Origin: an uncultured Pseudodesulfovibrio sp.
Lineage (GTDB): Bacteria; Desulfobacterota; Desulfovibrionia; Desulfovibrionales; Desulfovibrionaceae
Direction of reading: 5' to 3'
Assembly (NCBI RefSeq): GCF_963675635.1
Contig: NZ_OY776488.1
Coordinates: forward strand, 2,624,001-2,688,000
Length of the DNA: 64,000 bases
The notes under the pieces were generated by a model that was not told the DNA's origin, made no database searches, and saw only the letters and a list, made by a program, of their open reading frames with translations. Made by a program: the position numbers and the translations under genes. Within the stretch, counting starts at the first letter, position 1. Each line of letters begins with the position of its first letter. Below are positions 27,391 through 36,730 of the stretch, in pieces.

Positions 27391-28893
27391 ATGCCAAGAC
27401 AAGCCATAAAACGAGGCCGACGGCCGGAGCTCATGTGGGGGCTCGGACTTGACGACATGCTCATGCAGCAGATCGAAGAAGGAGTCGGGCCTGGCTTTCA
27501 TATTCGGAATTTCCCAACCGACTCTCTCCCGCTGGGGAAAGACCTTTCTCATGCAGAAAAGCCCTCTGCGGCCTGGATCCCCTGGTCGGTCTGGAATGGT
27601 TTCCCCGAACACCGCAAAGCGGAGTACCGCGATCAGGATTCAACACAGCGTATTCTGATTCAGAGCGGTGAGGAAAAACCTCTGGAAATGGATCAGGTTC
27701 TGGCCGAAGGATTCCTTACTGTAATTCGCACTCCCCTCACCCGACCCAAGATTCAGGATGTCATGTTCCGCGCCAAGGAAGTAACGTCCATGTATTCTGA
27801 TATATATCGGATGACGGAAGAGATTCTTCTCGAACGTGAACTTCTGGCGCGCAAGACTGACCAGCTCATGTTTCTGAACAAGGTGCTCGCCTCGGCAACC
27901 GAAAGTCTGGATGCCTCCACCATCCTCACCAATGCCAAGGACACCCTCAGCCTCGTCTTGCCTATCAAGATGCTGCATGCCGCCTTCTGGAACCATCAGC
28001 AGGAATCCGAAGTGGCTGACGTTGAAATTTTCCTCAACGGTAAAATGCCGCCCGAAACAGAATCCATCTGGGTTGAAAATATCATGGCATCTGCCAATTT
28101 CATGGGAAGCGGTCCGGTTAACGGATTCAACATCCTGCATACCGATTCCGCCCGGCGGCCGGAGTATTCACTGGCTCCCGACGAGGGAAAACTCGTCACC
28201 ATGCCGCTCACGGCCGGACATGAGACCTTTGGCTGTCTCGCTCTGCTCTGCGAACCGGGCTACCGGCTCGGCAAGGATCAGGTGGAAACATTCCGCTCCG
28301 CTGTCAACCACATCGGCCTGGCCCTGCGCAACGCCCTGACGTTCAAGGAAGTCAAACTTCGCGCCGACCGCGACGGCCTGACCCGCGTATACAACCGCCA
28401 TTCCTTCGAAGAACGGCTGATATACGAAATCAAGCGTCGTCGCCGCTACAATCACGACCTTTCCCTGCTCATGGTGGACCTCGACCACTTCAAACAGGTC
28501 AACGACACATACGGCCACAAAGCCGGAGACATGGTGCTCCAGAAAATTGGCGAAATCCTGACCACGACCTTTCGTACCACTGACCTCGCAGCCCGATACG
28601 GCGGCGAAGAATTCGTGGTACTCCTGCCGCACACCACAGAAGAAGCGGCATGGAAGCTGGCGGAACGCGTCCGTTCCACTATCGAGGACTGCAACTTCCA
28701 TTTCGACAATCAGGACTTCACCATTACCGCGTCCATCGGCGTGGCATCCGTGGAAGGCGGTGCATTGACCACCAATGATGACCTCATCATCAAGGCGGAC
28801 AAGGCGCTCTATCAGGCCAAAAACAACGGCCGGAACATGGTCGTCGTCTCAGGCCAGAAGCCCGTCAACCGCAACCGGTCAGCAATGCAGTAA
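27391..28893 (+). CDS. Diguanylate cyclase (GAF-like plus GGDEF)
   Basis: A 500-residue soluble protein. An N-terminal region of ~110 residues of unknown fold is followed by a helical linker, a GAF-like domain (~155-310) and a GGDEF domain (~325-490) with the active-site loop RYGGEEF near residue 403. A c-di-GMP inhibitory I-site (RTTD) lies five residues before the loop, so product inhibition is expected. DRDGLTRVYNRHSFEERL and VDLDHFKQVNDTYGH supply the metal and guanine contacts. There are no transmembrane helices, so it senses a cytoplasmic signal. GGAG precedes the ATG. Confidence 0.92.
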   Translation: MPRQAIKRGRRPELMWGLGLDDMLMQQIEEGVGPGFHIRNFPTDSLPLGKDLSHAEKPSAAWIPWSVWNGFPEHRKAEYRDQDSTQRILIQSGEEKPLEMDQVLAEGFLTVIRTPLTRPKIQDVMFRAKEVTSMYSDIYRMTEEILLERELLARKTDQLMFLNKVLASATESLDASTILTNAKDTLSLVLPIKMLHAAFWNHQQESEVADVEIFLNGKMPPETESIWVENIMASANFMGSGPVNGFNILHTDSARRPEYSLAPDEGKLVTMPLTAGHETFGCLALLCEPGYRLGKDQVETFRSAVNHIGLALRNALTFKEVKLRADRDGLTRVYNRHSFEERLIYEIKRRRRYNHDLSLLMVDLDHFKQVNDTYGHKAGDMVLQKIGEILTTTFRTTDLAARYGGEEFVVLLPHTTEEAAWKLAERVRSTIEDCNFHFDNQDFTITASIGVASVEGGALTTNDDLIIKADKALYQAKNNGRNMVVVSGQKPVNRNRSAMQ

Positions 28894-28908
28894 ACAAGAC
28901 ACATCAAG

Positions 28909-28947
28909 AAAAGCCCCTGCTCGACGCATATCGAGCAGGGGCTTTTT
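28909..28947 (+). terminator. Intrinsic terminator after the diguanylate cyclase
   Basis: AAAAGCCCCTGCTCGA pairs perfectly with TCGAGCAGGGGCTTTT (6-base loop), followed by further T. Confidence 0.95.
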
Positions 28948-29101
28948 TTATGTCTCCACCCCCTCCCCCTCCTCGTTTTCCTCAACTTTTCGTGTTGGTT
29001 TGCGAGGGCTGAGAGTGAATTTGAACGCGGTTGTTTTAAAAAAACTGTCAAGGTGTTTTTTTATACCTATCAAATGATTTGAATAGACATTCATTCACAT
29101 T

Positions 29102-29124
29102 TCCCGGTTTTGCGAAAAACCGGG
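29102..29124. other. Short hairpin in the phage-remnant leader
   Basis: CCCGGTTTT-GCG-AAAAACCGGG can fold into a 9-bp stem with a tight loop. It lacks a following T run, so it is not an obvious terminator. Confidence 0.45.
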
Positions 29125-29129
29125 GTTAG

Positions 29130-29155
29130 CCTCCTGGAAAACATCTTACAGGAGG
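29130..29155 (+). promoter_or_regulatory. Hairpin that pairs with the ribosome binding site of the first phage gene
   Basis: CCTCCTG (29130-29136) is the exact complement of CAGGAGG (29149-29155), with a 12-base loop. The 3' arm is the Shine-Dalgarno sequence of the gene at 29165, so the fold would hide it. Confidence 0.5.
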
Positions 29156-29164
29156 ATTTCTATT

Positions 29165-29449
29165 ATGGGTGGATCTGCAGTCTTAATCTCAACCGTCCTT
29201 GGTACTGTAGCGGGAATGACGCGACGAAAACCGAACTCATCCGGCGACATGGAACAGGAACGCAGGGCTCGTGAAGAGCAGCAGCGCACAAAGGAGGCGG
29301 ACGCCCGCCGAAGGAACAGGGAGAAGGTTCAGGAGGCCAGGAATCTGGAAAAGAAGCGCAACGCAAAAACCCTCTCGAAGAGTGCGGCCTCTCTGGTTGA
29401 AGAGGACGCTCCCAATCCAATGGGACTCAAAAACAAGCTGGGAGAATAA
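29165..29449 (+). CDS. Small phage-type protein upstream of portal gene
   Basis: A 94-residue protein: a short hydrophobic N-terminus (GGSAVLISTVLGTVAGM), then a strongly charged helical stretch rich in Arg, Lys and Glu (EQERRAREEQQRTKEADARR) that should form a coiled coil. No family is recognised. AGGAGG lies 9 bases upstream of the ATG. It precedes the portal gene by one base, the position of small structural or accessory genes in podovirus-like prophages. Confidence 0.6.
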   Translation: MGGSAVLISTVLGTVAGMTRRKPNSSGDMEQERRAREEQQRTKEADARRRNREKVQEARNLEKKRNAKTLSKSAASLVEEDAPNPMGLKNKLGE

Positions 29450-29450
29450 C

Positions 29451-31229
29451 ATGGACACAATCGAACGTGCCCGTTCCCTGCTCACCCGATTCAGCGGATT
29501 GGAAGAAGCGCGCCAGCCATGGGTCAGCTCCTGGCAGGAACTGACCGAATACATGCTGCCCCGCAAGAACAGTTTTACCACCATCGGTGTATCCAACTCG
29601 TTTCGCGGACAGACCGGCGATGAACGCATCTTCGACTCCACGCCGATGCACGCGTTGGAGCTGCTGGCCTCATCACTGGGGGGACTGCTCACCAACCCTT
29701 CCATGCCGTGGTTCGATATCTCGGTCAGAGACCGGCAACTCGGTGACAGTACAGACGTACGCACCTTCCTGCAGGAAGCCCGCGAACGAATGGTTACCGT
29801 GTTCAACGCCGAAGACTCCGGGTTCCAGACCCATGTCCATGAACTCTATCTGGATATAGCCCTGCTCGGCACGGCGGTCATGTATGTGGAAGCGGACAAC
29901 GAAACGCTTGTCCGCTTCTCCACCCGTCCGCTGGGCGAAGTGTATGTGGCGGAATCCGTTCGGGGCCAGGTGGACACCGTGTACCGCAAGTACGAGATAT
30001 CAGCCCGTCAGGCCATCCAGGAATGGGGGGTGAACTGCTCGGAAGAAACCAAACGCAACGCCGAAGACAAGCCCGACGAGAAGGTGGAAATCCTGCACGC
30101 CGTTTACCCCCGTTCTGATCGGAATCCACGAGGTCTGGGGGTTATGAACTTCCCCTATGCCAGCGTGTATATGGAAACCAGGAATAACCACATTGTGGAA
30201 GAAACCGGCTATCTAGAAATGCCGTATATGGTTCCGCGCTGGGCCAAAGCCACCGGCGAGACCTATGGCCGTGGACCGGGGCAGACCGCCCTGTCCGATA
30301 CCCGCGTGCTCAACGCCATGGCTCGCACCGCACTCATGGCTGCTGAAAAGATGTCTGATCCGCCACTCATGGTACCCGACGATGGCTTTCTCGGCCCTGT
30401 TCGCTCCGGTCCGGGAGGACTGTCCTATTATCGAGCAGGATCATCAGACCGTATCGAAGCTCTTCCCGTGCATGTGGACCTCGGAGCCACGGAAGAGATG
30501 ATGCGGCAGCGGCGCGAATCCATCCGCCGCATCTTCCTCGGCGACCAGATAGCTCCGGAAGGACCAGCGATCACTGCCACCGAAGCAGTCATCCGCCAAT
30601 CCGAGAAAATGCGTGTCCTCGGCCCTGTCCTTGGCAGATTGCAAACCGAGTTCCTCAGCCCACTCATCAAGCGCGTGTTCCGCATCATGCTCCGCAGCGG
30701 AGGCCTGCCAGCCTTCCCAAAAGGGCTGACACCCGATGATCTGGACGTGCGCTACACCTCACCCGTTGCACGTGCCCAGAAGCAATACGAAGCGCAAGGG
30801 TTGTCCCAGACCATGGAATACCTCGGCCCACTGGTGGGGGGCGCAGACGCCTTCGGCATCATGGACAACTTCGATACCGATCGCATGGCCCGACACGTCG
30901 CCGAGCTGTTCGACACGCCGTCGGACTACCTGAAACCCGAAAAGGACGTGGCCGCCGCCCGAGAAAGCAAAAGCAAGGCGGCAGGCAGCGCGCAAACCAC
31001 GGCAACAGTCGCCAGCATGGCAACCATCGCCAAGACCCTGTCCGAAGCCTACACGGATCGACCCAACGTTCTCACCGATTTATGGGGAATGCTCGCCGGA
31101 GCGCTCGGTGTTGTCGGTCCGCCGCCAGAACACATGATTCCCGACCCCGCCCGGCCTGACGATATGCCGCCGGACGAGGCGTTAATTCTGCAACAGATGG
31201 AAACGAACGAGGAGGCGCCCCATGCCTGA
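29451..31229 (+). CDS. Phage portal (head-tail connector) protein
   Basis: A 592-residue protein of the T7-like head-to-tail connector family, which forms the dodecameric ring where DNA enters the capsid. The N-terminal block WQELTEYMLPRKNSF, then DSTPMHALELLASSLGGLLT and the central GTAVMYVEADNE are typical; the C-terminal ~80 residues are low-complexity (AARESKSKAAGSAQTT). Length matches intact portals of this family. The ATG at 29451 has GGGAG upstream; the frame is open further but that part duplicates the preceding gene's region. No terminase, capsid or tail genes are nearby, so it is part of a remnant. Confidence 0.88.
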   Translation: MDTIERARSLLTRFSGLEEARQPWVSSWQELTEYMLPRKNSFTTIGVSNSFRGQTGDERIFDSTPMHALELLASSLGGLLTNPSMPWFDISVRDRQLGDSTDVRTFLQEARERMVTVFNAEDSGFQTHVHELYLDIALLGTAVMYVEADNETLVRFSTRPLGEVYVAESVRGQVDTVYRKYEISARQAIQEWGVNCSEETKRNAEDKPDEKVEILHAVYPRSDRNPRGLGVMNFPYASVYMETRNNHIVEETGYLEMPYMVPRWAKATGETYGRGPGQTALSDTRVLNAMARTALMAAEKMSDPPLMVPDDGFLGPVRSGPGGLSYYRAGSSDRIEALPVHVDLGATEEMMRQRRESIRRIFLGDQIAPEGPAITATEAVIRQSEKMRVLGPVLGRLQTEFLSPLIKRVFRIMLRSGGLPAFPKGLTPDDLDVRYTSPVARAQKQYEAQGLSQTMEYLGPLVGGADAFGIMDNFDTDRMARHVAELFDTPSDYLKPEKDVAAARESKSKAAGSAQTTATVASMATIAKTLSEAYTDRPNVLTDLWGMLAGALGVVGPPPEHMIPDPARPDDMPPDEALILQQMETNEEAPHA

Positions 31230-31452
31230 CATCTCTCCTCTGGAACTGCACCGGGCCTACAAACGACTCTTTGAATCGGCAGACGGCGCAACCGTCATGG
31301 ATGATCTGGAAAAACGCGGGAACTTCATGCGTTCCACCTTTTCCACCGATGCAGGGCGTACGCACTTCAATGAAGGCCGCAGGTCACTTGTTCTGCACAT
31401 CAAACACATGCTCAATGAAAACAACTTCATCAATAAGGAAAACAAACGATGA
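31222..31452 (+). CDS. Bbp19-like phage protein
   Basis: A 76-residue protein resembling the phage Bbp19 family: the N-terminus LELHRAYKRLFESADGATVM and the later GRRSLVLHIKHML fit the pattern of that group, which lies between portal and scaffold genes in podoviruses. GAGGAGG precedes the ATG, and the gene overlaps the portal stop by 8 bases and the next gene start by 4. Molecular role unknown. Confidence 0.68.
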   Translation: MPDISPLELHRAYKRLFESADGATVMDDLEKRGNFMRSTFSTDAGRTHFNEGRRSLVLHIKHMLNENNFINKENKR

Positions 31453-32285
31453 CACCGAATACTGACAAGAAATGGCAGATGACCCTTCCCGAAGACTGGA
31501 CCGTCAGACAGGCGGACGAAAACGGTATGGAAACGGAAATGCTGTTGCGAGACCATCCGGTTCTCGCCAAATATGCCAGCAAGGACGAGGCTGTGAAGGC
31601 TCTTGTTCATGCTCAGCGCATGATCGGAAAAAGCCCGGAAGGATACATCCGTATGCCCGGCGAAGACGATGGCCCAGAAGAACTGGCTGCCTTCTATGGC
31701 GCTCTGGGCCGACCCGAGGCTGCTGACGGCTACGAGCTGCCGAATATGGACATGCCCGAGGGTTTTGAAATCCTCTAAGACCTGATCGAAGGTCTTAGAG
31801 GGAAGGCATATGAACTGGGTTTGACCCCGAAACAGGTCTCCGGACTGTACGAATGGTTCATGCCGATGGTCATGGACGCTCATCACGGATTGGAAAGCGA
31901 GACGCAATCCATGCGCGAAGCTGAATTGGAATCCTTGCGCTCTATCCATCGTGGTGAAACGCCCTCCGTTCTCGACCACGCCATGCGCGCCGCCGAAGCC
32001 ATTGGCGGAGATGATCTGCTGGCGGCTCTCGATAAAACCAATGCGGGCAACCACGCCGCCGTAATCAACGCATTTGCCAAAATCGCGCCACTGGTCCTTG
32101 AAGGCGGGCTACGCGGCTCGACCAAAGGATGGGGTGAAGATCTGTCCATTGAACGACTGCGCAAAATGATGAAAGATCCCCGCTTCAGTGACCCGTCCAG
32201 ACGTGATTCAACCTTCGTCAAAAAGGTCAACGAAGGCTTTGAAATGCTCTACCCCGGCGAATATATCCCCGGCAGCAGGCTCTAA
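31449..32285 (+). pseudogene. Phage scaffold-like gene interrupted by an in-frame TAA
   Basis: One reading frame runs from the ATG at 31449 to the stop at 32283-32285, broken only by TAA at 31776-31778. The 5' part (109 codons) ends DMPEGFEIL; the same frame continues DLIEGLRGKAYELGLTPKQV and runs another ~165 codons. The 5' block with YGALGRPEAADGYELPNMD is typical of phage capsid-assembly/scaffold-type proteins found after portal genes; the rest is helical and acidic/basic mixed. The stop lies inside a perfect inverted repeat (31774-31799). Either a nonsense mutation or, less likely, two proteins: the second half has TTG (31821) and ATG (31860) starts but no clear ribosome binding site. Confidence 0.72.
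31774..31799. repeat. Perfect inverted repeat carrying the interrupting stop codon
   Basis: TCTAAGACCT and AGGTCTTAGA (10-bp perfect arms) flank the 6 bases GATCGA. The left arm contains the TAA that interrupts the scaffold-like gene. Confidence 0.85.
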
Positions 32286-32426
32286 ACCAGAAAAACGACC
32301 GGGGGCGACAATTCGCTCCCGGTTATTCCCGGAGACGAAAAAAGATCTTGAGGGTACACCCGGTGCCGGGCCCCATAATCCAGACACACTTGACACAGCG
32401 GGTCATGCCGTACACAAGGGACGCGC

Positions 32427-33458
32427 ATGCAAAATCTTATTGAACTGACAAAAAATGACCTTGAGGCGTTCGTTGCCGAAGATCTGAAAGAACCCCGTTT
32501 TCGAACGGAGCAGATCTGGCAATGGCTGTGGCAGAAACGTGTCCGTACCATTGACGACATGACGAACCTGTCCAAACCGCTCCGGGAAAAGGTCGCCGCC
32601 ATGGCAACCATTGCCTGGCCGGAAATCGCCAAGGTCGCCACCAGCAAGGATGGAACCATCAAGTTCCTGTTGCGCATGGGTGACGGTGCGCTCATCGAGA
32701 CCGTTCTCATTCCCATGAACGACCGCTACTCCCAATGCCTGTCCACTCAGGTGGGCTGTGCCATGGCATGCACCTTCTGCAACACCGGCAAACTCGGATT
32801 CGAACGCAACCTGACCTATGGCGAGATCATGGGACAGATCCTGGTGGGCCGCCAATACCTGGAAGATCAGGGCATGAACCCGCTCAAGAACCTCGTGTTC
32901 ATGGGTATGGGTGAGCCACTGTTGAACCTCGATACACTTATCAAGGTGTTGACCGATCTGCCATGCGAACGCGGCTTGTCCCTTTCATGGCGCCGGTCCA
33001 TGGTTTCCACCGTCGGTTTCCCCGACAAGCTCAAGATTTTGGGAGACCTTGAAATTGCCCTGCCGGCGATCTCCCTGCACGCCCCCACTCAGGAACTTCG
33101 CGCCAAGATCATGCCCAAGGCCGCCAAGGTTCATCTGAACGACCTCATGGCCAGCCTCAAGGCATATCCCATGCGTCAGCGCGAACGGATTACGTTTGAA
33201 TACCTGCTGTTGAAGGACGTGAACGACTCAATGGAACACGCGGACCAACTGGCCCGACTCATTGACCGAAGAAAGGGCAAGATCAACCTCATCGCCTACA
33301 ACGCGACCGAGGGCATGCCGTATGACGCCCCTGATCGCGGCAAGGTCGAAGCCTTTGAAAAACGGCTGTGGGATCACGGAATGACCGCTTTTATTCGCCG
33401 CTCCATGGGCTCGGACATTAAGGCGGCATGTGGTCAGCTCAAAGCTGACAACATGTAA
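32427..33458 (+). CDS. rlmN: 23S rRNA/tRNA adenine-C2 methyltransferase RlmN
   Basis: A 343-residue cytoplasmic radical-SAM enzyme that methylates C2 of A2503 in 23S rRNA (and A37 of some tRNAs). The cluster motif is GCAMACTFCNTGKLG (CX3CX2C, near residue 110). KNLVFMGMGEPLLNLD and VVSTVGFP-type blocks (SMVSTVGFPDKLK) are present, as are the C-terminal methyl-carrier Cys in KAACGQLKAD and the earlier NAEVH-like region. An ATG with only a weak ribosome binding site begins MQNLIELTKNDLEAF. It is the first host gene after the phage remnant and is transcribed in the same direction. Confidence 0.95.
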   Translation: MQNLIELTKNDLEAFVAEDLKEPRFRTEQIWQWLWQKRVRTIDDMTNLSKPLREKVAAMATIAWPEIAKVATSKDGTIKFLLRMGDGALIETVLIPMNDRYSQCLSTQVGCAMACTFCNTGKLGFERNLTYGEIMGQILVGRQYLEDQGMNPLKNLVFMGMGEPLLNLDTLIKVLTDLPCERGLSLSWRRSMVSTVGFPDKLKILGDLEIALPAISLHAPTQELRAKIMPKAAKVHLNDLMASLKAYPMRQRERITFEYLLLKDVNDSMEHADQLARLIDRRKGKINLIAYNATEGMPYDAPDRGKVEAFEKRLWDHGMTAFIRRSMGSDIKAACGQLKADNM

Positions 33459-33482
33459 TCCACCTTATTGTCAAATTCAGTA

Positions 33483-34361
33483 TTACCGGAATGTTGTGCT
33501 GAATTGTCTGGCTATTGCGACAAGATTGTCTGCCCAGTTTTCCGCGAGAGGATCAGCCACGACCACCTGACCGCCAATGGCATCGGCGATGGTCTGTGCA
33601 GACTTGTCAGAGAATTGCGGCTGAACAATAATAGCCGTGATTGATTCTTCTTTTGCCAGTGCAATGACCTCTGCCAGATCTTTCGGCCCAGGCTCTTTGC
33701 CTTCCAATTCCACCGGGACCTGTACCAGGCCGTAATCACGCGCAAAATATCCCCATGACGGATGATAGGTCAAAAAGTGTTTTCCCTGCGCGCCCTTCAG
33801 AATCCCCTTGATCTCAGTATCTACGGCATCAATCTTCGCCATGAGTCGGCCATAATTCTTCTGGTACACTGGAGAACCTTCCGCATCGGCCTGAATCAAC
33901 GCTGACAAAATATTGGCGGCCAGCTCCCGAGCCATTCTTGGAGAGTTCCATACATGAGGGTCCATAATTCCATGACTGTGCTCAACAGCATGCGGCTCCT
34001 CTCCCTCACTCTCGTGATGGTGAGAAATCATGGGCAGCATGTGCATGCCTGCAGTCGAATCGACCACAATCATGTCAGGATTGGCACTTTTCATTCGAGG
34101 AAGCCATGCCCGCTCAAAGGGAACACCAATAGCTATATACAGTTTCGACTTGGTTAAAGAGACCATCTGGCGAGGTTTCGGTTCATAGGTAGCCGGGCTG
34201 GCTCCCGGTGCGACCATGACTTCGACCTGCACGCGGTCACCGCCGATGTATTCAGAAAAGTACTTAAGAGGAGCGATTGAAACAGTCACGCTCATTGCCT
34301 GCGCGGGAATCGCAAACAAAACCATCAATACAATCGCAGCGAAAAACTTCATTTTATTCAT
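33483..34361 (-). CDS. Zinc/manganese ABC-type solute-binding protein (ZnuA-like)
   Basis: A 292-residue periplasmic binding protein of cluster A-I. A signal peptide (MKFFAAIVLMVLFAIPAQA) is followed by the first metal-ligand region, GASPATYEPKPRQM, and a His-rich loop with HHHESEGEEPHAVEHSHG, then DPHVWNSPRMA and KHFLTYHPSWGYFARDYG. These are the ZnuA hallmarks. The matching permease and ATPase genes are absent. It overlaps by 4 bases the preceding binding protein on this strand, and faces zupT 1.2 kb away. It probably captures Zn2+ in the periplasm, perhaps for an unlinked ABC transporter. Confidence 0.86.
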   Translation of the reverse strand: MNKMKFFAAIVLMVLFAIPAQAMSVTVSIAPLKYFSEYIGGDRVQVEVMVAPGASPATYEPKPRQMVSLTKSKLYIAIGVPFERAWLPRMKSANPDMIVVDSTAGMHMLPMISHHHESEGEEPHAVEHSHGIMDPHVWNSPRMARELAANILSALIQADAEGSPVYQKNYGRLMAKIDAVDTEIKGILKGAQGKHFLTYHPSWGYFARDYGLVQVPVELEGKEPGPKDLAEVIALAKEESITAIIVQPQFSDKSAQTIADAIGGQVVVADPLAENWADNLVAIARQFSTTFR

Positions 34362-35479
34362 GGGCGTAAGACCTCCACCTGATCAAGGACAGCTTCAAGT
34401 CCGAAATTATATTTTTCTAAAGTTGGATTGAGATATTTTGAAAACTTCGTAAAATCGATTTTTCGCCAATCACTGGCATCGAACGCGCTGTGATAACTAT
34501 AAATATTTGTTCTGGTCAAACTGAAAAATCGAGAGAGGCTGCTGCGGGGAACCTCCACGCCATGCATGGCGTCATACAGCATCACAAGAGCCCATCCACC
34601 GTCCATGAAATGCCCACCGACCGAGACCGTGAACTCTCCCTCTTTTACCAGTTCCAAGGCGCGGGCAGTCCAATCCACTCCGCCAATCAGGACATCCGTA
34701 CCGGGACGTTTTCCTAATTCATTCAGGCTTTCCAACACGCCTTCCGCCATTGCATCACTGGCCGACCAGACAACGGCAGTGTCAGGATATCGCTGCATCA
34801 ACCGTTTGCTCAACTCTTTTGCCCTGTCCTGCTTCCAATCTGCGTGAACAACCTGACGCAATCGAGTATTGGAAAACTCGGCCACGGCTTCCTGTAACCC
34901 TTTTTCCCGAAGGATGGATGCAGGAGAGGCCTCATGTCCGCTTACGGCTATGACATTGACCATGCCGTCGCCATCAACCAATCCATCCTGAACGGCCACC
35001 TGAATCAGCTTTTTTGCCAGAACATATCCTGCCTGCGTGTCATTAGGCAGATATTCAAAAAGCCACCGAGTATACTTTTCACCGGGTCTGCCCACATTCT
35101 TCTGATCTTCTTCCAGAAAACCCTGATTGATGAAGACGGTTTCGACCCCGGCAGCTTCGGCACGGGCCAAAAAGGATTCCCCACCACCCCGGGCATTCAT
35201 ACCGAGAACATACCGGGGGAGCTTTTTCCGAGAAAAAAGTTTTTCCACGTTTTCATCTATAAGGACATGGTTCCTATTCCCATAATAAACATCCAGTTCG
35301 AAACCGAGATCCTCAGCGGCAGCCTGCATAAAATCAGTCATCGGTTGAAAAAAGACATCCCCAGGCGCTCCGGGATTCAAAAACACAACTGGCACTCCCC
35401 CAGAGGCGCTGGGAGAGGAAACCAACCCCAAAATAAATATTACGCTCCACACAGCCCGTGCCATATGCTTCATTTTCAT
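34358..35479 (-). CDS. Periplasmic binding protein, sugar-type (PBP1 fold)
   Basis: A 373-residue exported protein with a Sec signal ([20 protein letters not shown]) and a type-1 periplasmic binding fold (LacI/RbsB type): [54 protein letters not shown] and [19 protein letters not shown]. The ligand is not predictable. Its stop overlaps the ZnuA-like start by 4 bases, so the two are translationally coupled. No transporter or sensor kinase is adjacent; such isolated PBPs can act as sensors for receptors or kinases elsewhere. Confidence 0.8.
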   Translation of the reverse strand: MKMKHMARAVWSVIFILGLVSSPSASGGVPVVFLNPGAPGDVFFQPMTDFMQAAAEDLGFELDVYYGNRNHVLIDENVEKLFSRKKLPRYVLGMNARGGGESFLARAEAAGVETVFINQGFLEEDQKNVGRPGEKYTRWLFEYLPNDTQAGYVLAKKLIQVAVQDGLVDGDGMVNVIAVSGHEASPASILREKGLQEAVAEFSNTRLRQVVHADWKQDRAKELSKRLMQRYPDTAVVWSASDAMAEGVLESLNELGKRPGTDVLIGGVDWTARALELVKEGEFTVSVGGHFMDGGWALVMLYDAMHGVEVPRSSLSRFFSLTRTNIYSYHSAFDASDWRKIDFTKFSKYLNPTLEKYNFGLEAVLDQVEVLRP

Positions 35480-35589
35480 CCTCCCGTTGTCTGCAAAGCT
35501 ACCATACCGACAACCACCTCCGCTATGACTACCTGATCAGCAGCAACTTCCCGGATGCATTGTGCAGTTTTTTTGGATATAGACTGTTG

Positions 35590-36420
35590 ATGGATACGCA
35601 AACAATTCTCTTTGCATTCGGCTTGACTATCTTTGCTGGCCTCTCCACCGGCATCGGCTCGGCCATAGCCTTTTTCGCTCGGCAGACCAACACGAAATTC
35701 CTCTCCCTTGCCCTCGGGTTTTCTGCCGGAGTCATGATCTATGTCTCGTTCGTTGAGATCCTGGTCAAAGCAAAGGACGCACTCACGTCTGAACTCGGTG
35801 GAGTCATGGCAGCCTGGATTACGGCCCTGTCCTTTTTCGGAGGCATTGCCTTTATCGCCATCATCGACAAGCTTGTACCCAGTTATGAAAACCCACATGA
35901 AATGCACTCAATTGAAGAAATGGAGCAAGGTAAAGAGAACTTGCCAAAGAACGAAGCTCACAACTTCGACAAACTCAAGCGAACCGGCATGTTCGCGGCA
36001 ATTGCCATTGCCATCCACAATTTCCCCGAAGGTCTCGCGACCTTCACTGCGGCCCTGACAGACCCGGCCCTGGGCACGGCCATTGCCGTGGCTATCGCCA
36101 TCCACAACATCCCCGAAGGGATAGCCGTATCCATCCCGCTTTATTACGCGACCGGCGACCGGAAAAAGGCCTTTTTCTACTCCTTTCTGTCCGGCCTGTC
36201 CGAACCTGTGGGCGCGCTTATCGGCTACCTCATCCTAATGCCCTTCTTCTCTCCCACGCTTTTCGGTGTCCTGTTTGCCGGGGTGGCCGGAATCATGGTG
36301 TTCATTTCCTTTGATGAGCTGCTGCCAGCTGCCGAGGAATTCGGTGAACACCATCTCTCGATATACGGACTCATAGCCGGTATGGCTGTCATGGCCCTTT
36401 CGTTACTGCTCTTCCTTTAA
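35590..36420 (+). CDS. zupT: ZIP-family divalent metal (zinc) transporter ZupT
   Basis: A 276-residue inner-membrane protein with eight helices. The two metal-binding helices have [14 protein letters not shown] (~142) and [14 protein letters not shown] (~170), the ZIP/ZupT signature; a short charged loop with [15 protein letters not shown] sits between helices 3 and 4. ZupT imports Zn2+ and other divalent metals. The ATG at 35590 starts [15 protein letters not shown]; the frame is open upstream to 35458 but lacks family similarity there. It is divergent from the binding-protein pair, with 110 bases in between that hold the promoters; no Zur box was recognised. Confidence 0.92.
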   Translation: MDTQTILFAFGLTIFAGLSTGIGSAIAFFARQTNTKFLSLALGFSAGVMIYVSFVEILVKAKDALTSELGGVMAAWITALSFFGGIAFIAIIDKLVPSYENPHEMHSIEEMEQGKENLPKNEAHNFDKLKRTGMFAAIAIAIHNFPEGLATFTAALTDPALGTAIAVAIAIHNIPEGIAVSIPLYYATGDRKKAFFYSFLSGLSEPVGALIGYLILMPFFSPTLFGVLFAGVAGIMVFISFDELLPAAEEFGEHHLSIYGLIAGMAVMALSLLLFL

Positions 36421-36730
36421 GTCGGCTATCGAGAACACCTCTTCCGCCGAACATCTGCGCCACTCTCGAAAGAGTTACTACTAAAAAAAGCACTTTCTTA
36501 AAAAAAATTCACCCAACTACCGATTCTCCAAAAAATTACATACGGAGGTCAGTTATCATTAACCATTCCAAAGCACGCCAAAGCAAATAGGACATCCAGC
36601 AACCTTCTCCATGCACTTTTAAGGGCCGGGAGCCCTTGGAATCCGGGGGTTGCCATCTTCCATCGACATATGTATGGGTAAGCCCCTGCTGTCCGGATCG
36701 GACAGACGACATATATTTAAGGAGTGCATC
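36421..36730. other. Intergenic region with possible structured leader
   Basis: Between zupT and the next gene (310 bases). The first part is AT-rich. Further right, CTGTCCG-GAT-CGGACAG (36689-36705) is a perfect 7-bp hairpin ending 25 bases before the start codon, and GGGG/CCCC segments just upstream could pair. No confirmed gene is seen; an open frame on the minus strand is discussed under rejected items. Confidence 0.4.

Noticed and set aside
29165-32285. An attachment site or full prophage around the portal gene.
   Set aside because: No direct repeat, integrase, tRNA target or tail genes are present within the flanks.
32300-32326. ACCGGGGGCGA/TCGCTCCCGGT hairpin between the phage remnant and rlmN.
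   Set aside because: The stem has a mismatch and no T run on the plus strand; the genes on both sides run on the plus strand, so it is not a clear terminator or attachment site.
36536-36725. A minus-strand frame with a protein-like end (MSYLLWRALEWLMITDLRM) opposite the start of the small gene at 36731.
   Set aside because: It has no ribosome binding site, runs antisense through a well-supported gene, and its open stretch is short; a chance frame is the simplest explanation.
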